Of a stretch of 64,000 bases of DNA, positions 43,025 to 53,400 are shown one piece after another. The stretch is taken from the NCBI RefSeq assembly GCF_035982055.1, contig NZ_CP108427.1:7315001-7379000 (forward strand). Direction: 5' to 3'. The notes beneath the pieces are model-generated. The model saw only the letters and a program-made list of their open reading frames with translations. It was not told the DNA's origin and searched no databases. The stretch comes from Streptomyces sp. NBC_01288 (GTDB lineage Bacteria; Actinomycetota; Actinomycetes; Streptomycetales; Streptomycetaceae). A program made the translations under genes and the position numbers. Numbering within the stretch: the first letter of the stretch is position 1; each line of letters opens with the position of its first letter.

Positions 43025-46000
43025 ATGAGCGTGTTCCGAAGACGGCGCGGTGTGGGCCAATCGCTGATCACCGTGATTGCGGCTGCGGTTTTGGCGAGCG
43101 TCGTGCCGTCGACGGGCGTCGGCGCCCCGGCCCACGCCGAGGAGCGGTCGACCGGCACGGGCGGAACCAAGACTGCGGTGACGCTCTCCGCTGCTGAGGA
43201 TGCGGCCGAGTCGGGCGGTACCAACGTCGAGGTCACCTCTCTGCGTACCGAGTCGGGTGAGGTGTACGCGACCCCCGACGGTCGGCTGGAGGCGGTGCAG
43301 CACCTTCGGCCGGTGCGTACCTGGACCGATGGACAGTGGAAGGCGATCGACAACACCCTGGCCAGTCGGTCCGACGGCACTGTGACGCCGAACGCCTCCG
43401 CGGTCGGGATCGTGTTCTCCGGCGGCGGCACAGGTCCGTTGGTGTCGTTGGAGCGCACGGGCAAGGAACTGTCGTTCTCGTGGCCGACAACGCTTCCTGC
43501 GCCGACCTTGGATGCAGACACTGCGACGTACGCGGACGTGCTTCCGGACGTCGATCTGAAGGTGAGGGCGACCGGCGAGGGCTTTTCGCAGTTGCTGGTC
43601 GTGAACAGCGTCGAGGCGGCGAAGAACCCGGCGCTCGCCGAACTGAAGCTGGGCGTCGGCTCCACGGGACTGGATCTGCAGAAGAGCACGTCCGGCGGTT
43701 TGGAAGCAGTGGACGAGGCGGCGGGCGGCGTCGTCTTCCAGGCGGCGCAGCCCGTCATGTGGGACTCGACGGAGGCGACGGGCCCGCAGACGCAGTTGGT
43801 TCGAGGTGCGGGGCAGACGGCCGTGGATGCCGCCGACTCCGCTGCTGAGGATGGGCCGGGGGATGCGGCGAACATCGCGCCGATCGGAGTGGAGGTGGCG
43901 TCGGCCGGCGATGAGCTGAGGCTGACGCCGGATCAGGATCTGCTGACGGATCCTGGCACGACGTTCCCGGTCTACATCGATCCGCAGACCTACACCCCGA
44001 AGGCGGGGGAGTGGACGATGGTCTCGCGTTACTGGGCGTCCTCGCCGCAGTGGCGGTTCAACGGGGACTCGGATGCAGGTGTGGGCTACTGCGGGTGGGA
44101 CTACTGCGCTCCGTATGACCTGAAGCGGGTCCTCTTCCGGTTTCCGACCGGCAAGTTTGGCGGCAAGTCGGTTCTGAAAGCGACGTTCGTGGCGCACGAG
44201 ACGTGGTCCGGCTCCTGCGAGGCGCGGTCGGTGCAGTTGTGGCGGACCAAGAATATCACCTCGTCGACGACGTGGAACGACCAGACCTCGGGGACCGGGT
44301 TCTGGATCGATCAGCTGGATGCCCGGTCGGTGGCCAAGGGCGGAGGCTCCGGTTGCCCGGCGGGCGATGTGGAGTTCGATGCGACCGCCGGGGTGAAGTA
44401 CGCGGCCGCCAACGACTCCTCGTACACGACGTTCGGGCTCAAGGCGGCAAGCGAGGACGACAAGTACGGCTGGAAGCGGTTCTCGGACGACGCATATCTG
44501 CGGGTGAAGTACAACCAGACGCCGAAGCAGCTCGCGATGAAGCAGCTGACCATGTCACGCGGCGGTACGTGCCACACGCCGGACACCAAGGTGGCCATCA
44601 ACTCACTTCCGACCATCACGGCGAGCGATGTGACGGACCCGGACAAGGACCAGGTCAGTGTGCAGTTCCAGGTTTGGTGGGACGCCGGCAGCGGCTTCGC
44701 CGCCCAGTGGACCTCGGCGAGAATGACACCGAAGTCATCCGGCTCCGACTTCTCCACCAGGTTGACCGAGACACTCTCCGGGAAGGCGATTCCGAAGAAC
44801 AAGACGATCGCCTGGTTCGCGCGGGCCTGGGACTACGACGAAGACACCTACTACAGCGCGTCTCCATGGTCGGCCGCGGGCTCGGCCACGGGGTGCTACT
44901 TCGTCTGGGACACCTCCGTGCCGCCCGCGCCGACCGTCGCGTCGGGCGACTATCCGGCCGCCGACGACAGCGATCCGAACGATCCGGTGTACGACGGTGT
45001 AGGACGGAACGGCACTTTCACGATGTCCTCGTCGGACAACGGCGTGACCAAGTACTGGTACGGGATCAACGCTGATCCATCTGCGGACAACGAGGTGAGC
45101 ACCTCCGGTGGGGCCGCCAAGTCGATTACCTTCCGGCCGACCAGGGCCGGCGCGAATTTCTTGTCCGTCAAGTCTTTCAACGCGGCGGGCACCGGCAGCG
45201 AGATCGCCCGCTACATGTACAGGGTGAAGGCGGGTCAGCCGACGCGCGCGCAGTGGAAGCTGGACGAGGCGTCCGGCGCCACCCAGGCCGAAGGCAGCGC
45301 CGGCACGCGCACCCTGGACCTGGAGGGAGGCCCCACTCTGGGGGCCTCGGGCGTGAAGGGCACCGCAGTCTCCCTGGACGGCGTGGACGACTACCTGGTG
45401 TCGGACATCCCGGCAGTGGACACGTCGATCAGTTTTTCCGTGGCTGCCTGGGTAAAGCTCGACAAGGTGCCGGACACGGCAGCGGTGATCGCGGCACAGC
45501 TGGGCAACAACGCCCCGGGTTTCGAGCTGTACTACTCCAAGTCCCGTGACCGGTGGGCGTTCGACCAGTACACGGCGGACACCGCCTCCGCGACGCCCGT
45601 GCAGGCGGAGCAGGCGGCCGCGGGCGGGGTCAAGGCTGGTCAATGGGTGCATCTCGTCGGCACTTACGGCGCGGGCGCCAACCAACTGTCGCTCTATGTC
45701 AACGGAGTGTTGGCCGGGACAGCGCCGTATTCCACCCCCTGGGACGCTCGACGGGGTCTGCAGATCGGCGCCGGCTCGCACAGCGGAACACCCGGATCCT
45801 TTTTCCCAGGCACGATCGACGAGGTTCGCGTCTTCGAGAAGCCTCTGTCGGCCACGGAGGTCAGCGACCTCTACAACAAGAACTCCATCGGCAGTGGTCG
45901 TCCGGCGCGGGCAGTGTTCCCGCTGGATGAGCCGGCCACCGACACCGACGGCAATCCGACGGCGCAGGTGACGGGCCGTGCGGATGTGAATCCGGCGGTT

Positions 46001-47320
46001 CTCAAGGGCGGGGCGAAGCTCGGCGATCCGGGCCGTGCGGGTACGGCGCTGAGCCTGGACGGCGTGGACGACTACGCCGCCACGCCCGGTCCGGACCTGA
46101 ACAACCAGACCAGTTTCTCGGTGACGGCCTGGGCGAAACTGACCAAGACCAAGCCCACACACGGTGCGGTGATCGCGACTCAGGCCGGCACCGTGATGCC
46201 GGGGTTCGAGCTGTACTACTCGGCTTCCTACGGCTGGACGTTCAACCAGTATTCGAAGGACAGCACGGACGGTGTTGCCATCCGAGCCTCTCAGGGCGAC
46301 GCAGCACTGGCGCCAGGGGGCGAGTGGACGTACGTCGTGGGTTCCTACGACGCTGTCACCGATGACTTGCGGCTGTATGTTCAGGGCAAATGGGTGGCGA
46401 CGGCCAAGGTCGACGCGCCGTTCTATGCCGGCGGTCCGGTACTGATCGGGGCCAGCAGATTCAGCGGTACGGCATCCAGTTTCTTTCCCGGCCAGATCTC
46501 CGATGTGCAGCTGTACGACAGGGCCCTGTCCGCACCGGAGATCGCTGAGTCGTTCGAGAACCGACCTGCGGTGGAGGGCCGTTGGAAGCTGGACGCCCAG
46601 TCCGGAACGCTCTCCCCCGACGACCTGGTCCGCGAAGACCACACGGCACACCCACTGACACTGGGGAACGGGGCCTCCGTCTACCTGACGGACCCCAACG
46701 TGAAGATCGGCGTCGGCGAACTGACGTTGAACGGCACCACCGGTTACGCGGCCACCAGCACCTCGCCCATCGACACCAGCAGGAGTTTCACCGCGTCGGC
46801 CTGGGCGACGACAGCGGGTCGGCCGACGAAGCCGATGACGGTGATGAGTATGGCCGGGGCGAACACCAACGCGTTCGCGGTGCGGTACGTGCCCGACGCG
46901 ACCACCCCGGCCACCGCCGGTCGCTGGCAACTCGTCACGCGCAACGCCGATTCCACGACGGCAACCGCCTCCACGGCTGAACACTCCCAGTTCCAGGAGA
47001 ACGACTGGAACCACGTCGCGGTCGTCTACGACGCCTACGCCGGGCGGATCGCGCTGTATGTGAACGGCCAGGTGCAGGGCATGTCGTGCCTGGACGACAC
47101 GACGTGCAGCGAGGAACAGGTGTCCTGGAACTACTCGGTCCTGCCGTTCGCGGCGGCCAAGGGGCTGCAACTGGGCCGGCTCAAGACCGGCGCCAGTACC
47201 TGGGGCGATTACTGGAGCGGTGCGATCGACGACGTCTGGGTCCTCCAAGGCGCCGCCGCCGACACACAGATCCAAAGCCTCAACAGCGGTGTCGACCTGG
47301 GCACCACGACCGGCCCCTGA
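43025..47320 (+). CDS. Large secreted protein with DNRLRE-type and three LamG domains
   Basis: 1431 residues. A signal peptide (VGQSLITVIAAAVLASVVPS, cleavage after AHA) precedes an N-terminal region of repeated sandwich-like strands. From about residue 310 there is a carbohydrate-binding-like domain (FPVYIDPQTYTPKAGEWTMV, VLFRFPTGKFGGKSVLKATF, SARSVQLW) of the DNRLRE kind with three Cys pairs. Three LamG/concanavalin-like jelly-roll domains follow at about 740-960, 960-1180 and 1185-1425, each with the strand words VSLDGVDDY / WVHLVGTYG / SFFPGTIDEVRVF. It immediately precedes an RHS toxin gene, a pairing repeated across streptomycetes, where such proteins probably anchor, deliver or bind the toxin. 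ATG 43025 used. Confidence 0.88.
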   Translation: MSVFRRRRGVGQSLITVIAAAVLASVVPSTGVGAPAHAEERSTGTGGTKTAVTLSAAEDAAESGGTNVEVTSLRTESGEVYATPDGRLEAVQHLRPVRTWTDGQWKAIDNTLASRSDGTVTPNASAVGIVFSGGGTGPLVSLERTGKELSFSWPTTLPAPTLDADTATYADVLPDVDLKVRATGEGFSQLLVVNSVEAAKNPALAELKLGVGSTGLDLQKSTSGGLEAVDEAAGGVVFQAAQPVMWDSTEATGPQTQLVRGAGQTAVDAADSAAEDGPGDAANIAPIGVEVASAGDELRLTPDQDLLTDPGTTFPVYIDPQTYTPKAGEWTMVSRYWASSPQWRFNGDSDAGVGYCGWDYCAPYDLKRVLFRFPTGKFGGKSVLKATFVAHETWSGSCEARSVQLWRTKNITSSTTWNDQTSGTGFWIDQLDARSVAKGGGSGCPAGDVEFDATAGVKYAAANDSSYTTFGLKAASEDDKYGWKRFSDDAYLRVKYNQTPKQLAMKQLTMSRGGTCHTPDTKVAINSLPTITASDVTDPDKDQVSVQFQVWWDAGSGFAAQWTSARMTPKSSGSDFSTRLTETLSGKAIPKNKTIAWFARAWDYDEDTYYSASPWSAAGSATGCYFVWDTSVPPAPTVASGDYPAADDSDPNDPVYDGVGRNGTFTMSSSDNGVTKYWYGINADPSADNEVSTSGGAAKSITFRPTRAGANFLSVKSFNAAGTGSEIARYMYRVKAGQPTRAQWKLDEASGATQAEGSAGTRTLDLEGGPTLGASGVKGTAVSLDGVDDYLVSDIPAVDTSISFSVAAWVKLDKVPDTAAVIAAQLGNNAPGFELYYSKSRDRWAFDQYTADTASATPVQAEQAAAGGVKAGQWVHLVGTYGAGANQLSLYVNGVLAGTAPYSTPWDARRGLQIGAGSHSGTPGSFFPGTIDEVRVFEKPLSATEVSDLYNKNSIGSGRPARAVFPLDEPATDTDGNPTAQVTGRADVNPAVLKGGAKLGDPGRAGTALSLDGVDDYAATPGPDLNNQTSFSVTAWAKLTKTKPTHGAVIATQAGTVMPGFELYYSASYGWTFNQYSKDSTDGVAIRASQGDAALAPGGEWTYVVGSYDAVTDDLRLYVQGKWVATAKVDAPFYAGGPVLIGASRFSGTASSFFPGQISDVQLYDRALSAPEIAESFENRPAVEGRWKLDAQSGTLSPDDLVREDHTAHPLTLGNGASVYLTDPNVKIGVGELTLNGTTGYAATSTSPIDTSRSFTASAWATTAGRPTKPMTVMSMAGANTNAFAVRYVPDATTPATAGRWQLVTRNADSTTATASTAEHSQFQENDWNHVAVVYDAYAGRIALYVNGQVQGMSCLDDTTCSEEQVSWNYSVLPFAAAKGLQLGRLKTGASTWGDYWSGAIDDVWVLQGAAADTQIQSLNSGVDLGTTTGP

Positions 47321-47467
47321 CACGGCGGCCTGGTGCGGCTGCCGACAGACAGGCAGCCGCACCGGCAGCGAGCAGCAAGTACCCAAGCATCAAGGCCATT
47401 TCCGGTCGAAGCCCTGCCAGTCGGGGTGAGGCGGCACGGGACGACGGGCAGAGTGATGGAGCGAGCC

Positions 47468-50400
47468 ATGACAGCGAGGGCACGGACGTGCATCCGGCGC
47501 AGAGTCGCCCTGACGGTTTCCGCCGTACTGGTCGGCACCCTGATCCAGGCGGCGGTGGCCGAGCCCGCCGCAGCAACCGACATCAAGGTTCCCGCCTCGG
47601 AGAAGCCGTTGACCGGGCACAGCGTCAAGCCACTGCCGCGAGTCTCGGACCATCAGCCACGCGCGCCGAAGTCCGCGCCCAAACGGGCCTGGGCGAAGGC
47701 CGGTTCTGCGACTGTCACACTGCGATCTCAAACAGGGATCACAGCCGTCCGGGCAGGTGACCTGCCGATCTCCCTGGCCGCCACTCCTCCGGCCAAGGGC
47801 AAGAAAGCCACGGCCCGTACATCCCTGACCGGTACGGCCACGGTGCGTGTGCTGGACCGTAAGAGCACCGAACGCGCCGGTGTGGACGGAGTGTTGTTCT
47901 CCGTGCGGCCCCAGACTGGGACGAAGGGAGACTCGGTCGGTGTCAGCGTGGACTACTCGAAGTTCGCGCAGGCGTACGGCGGCGCGTATGCGGCGCGGCT
48001 CAAGCTGATCCGGCTGCCCGCGTGCGCGGCGACCCACCCCGGCACCGCAAAGTGCTCCACCGCGCAGACGATCCCCACCCACAACGATGTGAAGGCGAAG
48101 ACCCTCACGGCCGCCGCGGTGCCGTTGTCAGCAGCGGACAGCAGCGGCAGTGCGGCCACGACGCTGCTGGCGGCGACCACCGGTACGTCAAGCGACCAGG
48201 GTGACTACAAGGCCACCGAGCTCTCGGCCTCCTCCGCGTGGCAGACCAACCTGAACACCGGGGACTTCAGCTGGTCGTACGACATGCCCGTGCCCGAGGT
48301 ACCGGGCTCCTTCACCCCGCAGGTGGGTCTGTCGTACGCCTCCGGGACCGTGGACGGCCGTACGGCGAACACCAACAACCAGGCCTCCTGGGCAGGCGAC
48401 GGATTCAGCCTGTGGCCCGGCTTCATCGAGCGCAGCTACAAGTCGTGCGCCGACGACGGGGTGAAGAACGCTGACGGCACCAAACCGGGCGACCTGTGCT
48501 GGGCGTACGACAACGCGACGCTGTCGTTCAACGGGCACTCCGGTGAGCTGATCGCAACGGGCAAGAACACCTTCAGGATCAAGGGCGACGACGGCACCAA
48601 GGTCGATCGCGTCTACGGCGCGGACACCAACGACGTCCGGTCCAACAATGCTCGCAACGACGAGTACTGGCGGGTCACGACCACGGACGGCACCCAGTAC
48701 TTCTTCGGCTACAACCGGCTTCCGGGCTGGACATCCGGCAAGTCGGAGACGAACTCGGCTTGGACCACGCCGGTCTTCGGCAACGACGAATCTGACCCGT
48801 GCCACGCTGCCACATTCGCCGGCTCGTGGTGTCAGCAGGGCTGGCGATGGAACCTGGACTACGCCGTCGACACCCACGGCAATGCGATCGCCTATTACTA
48901 CAACAAGGAGGGAAACTACTACGCCCGGAACCGGACAGCGGCCGATGAGACCCCCTATGACCGCGGCGGGTCTCTGGACCACATCGACTACGGCCTGAAG
49001 TCCGCGTCCATGTACGGGGCGGCGCTGGCCAAGGTGGATTTCACCTCCCTTGAGCGCTGCCTGCCCGAAACAGGCGTCACCTGCGACGCCTCGACGATCG
49101 ACGACAAAAAGTTCTACTGGTACGACACCCCGTGGGACCTGAACTGCAAATCCGGCGCCGACTGCTACACCGCCAGCCCCTCGTTCTGGACCCGCAAGCA
49201 GCTCAGCGCGGTTACGACCAAGGTCCTGCAGTCGGACGGCACGTACCAGGCAATCGACTCCTGGGCCCTCAACCACCGTTGGGGCATGTCGGACATCGAC
49301 TACCAGTTGCTGTTGGAGTCCATCCAGCACACCGGCAAGGCGGCCACCCCAGAGATCACCCTGCCCAAGGTCGCCTTCGCCTACGACCAGCGCACCAACC
49401 GTCTCAAGACAGCCGGGGACGACACGTCCGCGTTCATCAAGGAGCGCCTGTCCGGGATCTCCGACGAATCCGGCGGCCAGGTGTCGGTGCAGTACTCCGC
49501 AGCGGCTTGTGACGCCTCCAGTTTGCCGAAGCCCGAGACGAACACGACCCGGTGCTTCCCCGCCTATTACACCAAGGAAGGCGATGCGGATCCGACCCTG
49601 CAATGGTTCAACAAGTACGTGGTCGACTCGGTCACCGAGACCGACCGCACCAAAGCCTCCCCGGAGATGGTCACTCGCTACAGCTATCTCGACGGAGCGG
49701 CCTGGCACTACGACGACGATGACGGTCTGACCAAGGAGAAGTACAAGACCTGGTCAACCTGGCGTGGCTATGCCCATGTGCGGGTTCAGACCGGCGGCCA
49801 GGACCCGGTCGGGATGAAGTCGCAGACCGACCACTACTTCTTGCGCGGTATGGACGGCGACAAGGCGGCTCCGGCCGGCGGCACCAAATCCGTCACCGTG
49901 TCCGACGACAACGGCGGGACCATCACCGACCACGAGTCCGCAGCCGGCTTCGAGTACAAGACGGAGCAGTACAGCGGCCCTGGTGGCAGGCTCCTGGGCA
50001 AGACCGTCAGCACTCCGTGGCACCACCAGACCGCGGTACGTCTCCGTATCTGGGGCAGCGCCACCGCCAACCTGACCGGCACCGCTTCCACCCGCACCTG
50101 GACCTCCCTGGACGATGGCGCAGGCAGCAAGTGGCGCACCACCTATCAGACGAATGCCTTCGAGGACACCGCCGGACGCATCACCCAGACCGACGACTTC
50201 GGCGACGAATCCATCTCAACGGACAACCAGTGCACGCGTACCACCTACGTCGACAACACCAGCGCCTGGATCCTCGACGGCCCCTCCCGGGTGGAATCCG
50301 TCGCGGTCAAATGCGCGGACACCCCGGACCGCTCCAAGGACGTCGTCGTCGACATCCGCAATGCCTACGACGGGCAGGCCTACGGAGCCGCCCCCACCAA

Positions 50401-53400
50401 GGGCGACGCCACCCGTACGGCGACGCTGAAGTCCCATGACGGGACCACCGCGACCTACACCGAGGCAGGCGCGACCTACGACAGTTACGGTCGCCAGAGT
50501 TCCGCGACGGACATCACCGGCACGGTCACCGCGACGGAGACCACCGCGCCGGTACGTGCCGACCGCACCGGGGGACTCACCACTACGACGGCCTACACGC
50601 CGACGGCAGGCTTCCCCACCGGCTCCACCATCACCATCACCCCGGCCTCCGTAACGGGAAACACAGCCACCGCACAGACCACCACGACCACGTACGACAC
50701 CGTCAGGGGCCTCCCCCTCACTGTGGTGGACACCAACATCAAGCGCACCGACACCACGTACGACGCGCTCGGCCGCAAACTCAAGGTCTGGCTGCCCAAC
50801 CGCTCCAAGGCCAACAGTGAGACCCCGAACTACGAGTTCTCCTACACCATCACCGACGGCAAGCCGTTCGCGGTGGGTACGACCACCCTGTACGGAACGG
50901 GCCGCAAAACCTCCTACACCCTCTACGACGGCTTCCTCCGCCCCCGCCAGACCCAGGCTCCGGGACCGGACGGCGGCCGACTGATCAGCGACACCTTCTA
51001 CGACGAACGCGGCCTGACCACCAAGGCCTTCGCCCCGTACTACAACACCAGCGCCCCCTCCACGAGCCTGCTGACCCTGGATGAAGCGCTGGCGGTGGAG
51101 ACACAGACCTGGAACGCCTACGACGGTCTCGGCCGCGTCACCAAATCGCAGCAGATCGCAGGCAACGGCGACAACGGCACGGTCCTGTCGACGACCGTCA
51201 CCGCCTACGGGGGCGACCGGGTCACCGTGACCCCGCCCAAGGGCGCCACTCCGACTACGACCATCACGGATGCCCGCGGCAACACCACCGACCTGCTCCA
51301 ATACCACGCCGCCACACCGACAGGCGCCTACGATCAGACGCACTACGAGTACAACCCGGCCGGCAAGCTGACCAAGCTCACCGACCCGGCAGGCAACGTC
51401 TGGAAGTACGAATACGACCAGCGCGGCAACCAGAAGCTGGCAGCCGACCCGGACAAGGGCACCGCGACGTCGGAGTACGACGACCGCAACCAACTGGTCT
51501 CCACCACCGACAGCCGCGGCAAGAAGATCACGCACATCTACGACGGTTTCGGTCGGGAGACCGAAACCCACGACGGCGACGCCTCCGGAACCCTGCTGAC
51601 TATGCACGTCTGGGACCCGAGCGGCTTCAAGGGCCAGCTGTCCACCGCCACTCGCTACGTCGGCGGGGCGAGCGGTTACGCCTACACCACCACCTACAGC
51701 CAGTACGACGCCCTCTACAGGGCGCGCCGCACCACGGTCACGATTCCCGACTCCGAAGGCACCGGGCTCAAGGGCTCCTACCAGACAAACGTCGGCTACA
51801 ACATCGACGGCACCGTGGCGTCGGTCGGCTACCCGGCCGCGGGCAGCCTGACCGCCGAGGCCGTGACTCCCGTCTACGACGACGTGCTGCGCCCCAAGAC
51901 CCTCTCCGGCAGCGGCGGTCTCACCTACGTCACCAACACCGTCTACAGCTACACCGGCAAGGCGATGCAGTACACGTACAAGGCCGCCGGAGCTGCGAAG
52001 ACGGACATCTACAACGCATACGAGTGGGGCACCCAGCGGCTCCACAGCTCCAGCGTGTACCGCGACGGAATGGCGGGCACCGACAAGTCGGCAACGTATG
52101 GCTACGACGAGGCCGGCAACATCACCTCCCTCTCGGACGTCTCCCGCGACGGCACCGACAACCAGTGCTACACCTACGACTATCTCGGCCGCCTCACTGA
52201 TGCCTGGGCCCAGAACACCACCACCTGCGCCACGACCCCGTCGGCTTCGGTGCTCGGGGGCCCGGCCCCGTACTGGCAGTCGTACACCTACGACCTCAGC
52301 GGCAACCGGCTCACGGAAACCCAGCACGACGCCACCGGCGACACGGCCAAGGACGTCAAACGCGGTTACAAGTACCCGGCCGCAGGCGGCAAGCAGCCCC
52401 ACATCCTGACCCAGGTCGACACCACAGGTCCCAACGGCGTCTCCCAGGACGGCTACACCTACGACAGCGCGGGCAACACACAGACGCGCACCCTCAGCGG
52501 TGACAAGCAGACCCTCACCTGGGACGCGGAAGGCCACCTCGCACAGGTGAGCAAGCCCGACGGTAGCGGCGGCACCAAGACCACCTCATACGTCTACGAC
52601 GCCGACGGCAACCGCCTGATCACCCACACCGACACGGACACCACGCTCTACCTCGGCGGCACCCAGATCACCCTGGCCAAAAATGCCACCACACCGAAGG
52701 CGACCCGCTACTACGACCTCGGCGACGGCAACCAGGCCATCCGCACCGACGACAACAAGCTCAGCTTCCTCATCGGCGACCACCACGGCACATCCGAACT
52801 CGCCATCAACGCCACCGACCTGACCCTGCAGCAGCGCCGCTCCACCCCCTTCGGCGCCGCACGAGGCAAGGCACCGACAAACTGGCCGGGCGACAAGGGC
52901 TTCGTCGGCGGCACCCAGGACACCAGCACCGGCCTGACCCACCTCGGCGCCCGCGACTACGACCCCGCCACCGGCCGATTCCTGTCCGCCGACCCGGTGC
53001 TGGACGCGGCGGACCCGCAGCAGATCAACGGCTACAGCTACAGCAACAACAGCCCCGTCACCCGCTCCGACCCCACCGGGCTCGAAAGCTGCGGCCCGAG
53101 CAATCCCGGCTGCTCCCAGGACAACATCGCCAGCATCAACAAGACCGGTAGGTACAAGTCCTCCAACAAAGACACCAATACCAAAACAACCACCGGCAGT
53201 AAGTCCGGAGTGAAAACGGCCAAGGACGGCCAGCCGCTCATCCAGGGGATCAGACTCCCCACGAAAAAAGAACTCGTGGCCCGCTACGCCATCCTCGACC
53301 CGCGCCACACCACCTACAGCCAGTACCTGGCCCGCTTCGCCACGGATCTGTGCTACATCCGCGACGACAAGAACGGCGGCTTCTGCGACACGGCTGAACG

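Noticed and set aside
44735..47386. 883-codon open frame on the minus strand
   Set aside because: It is the shadow of the LamG gene; its residues are Arg/Gly/Val-biased with no fold or start context.
48188..49708. Long minus-strand open frames inside the RHS gene (also 50216-52537)
   Set aside because: High-GC antisense shadows of the RHS repeats with no coding pattern.
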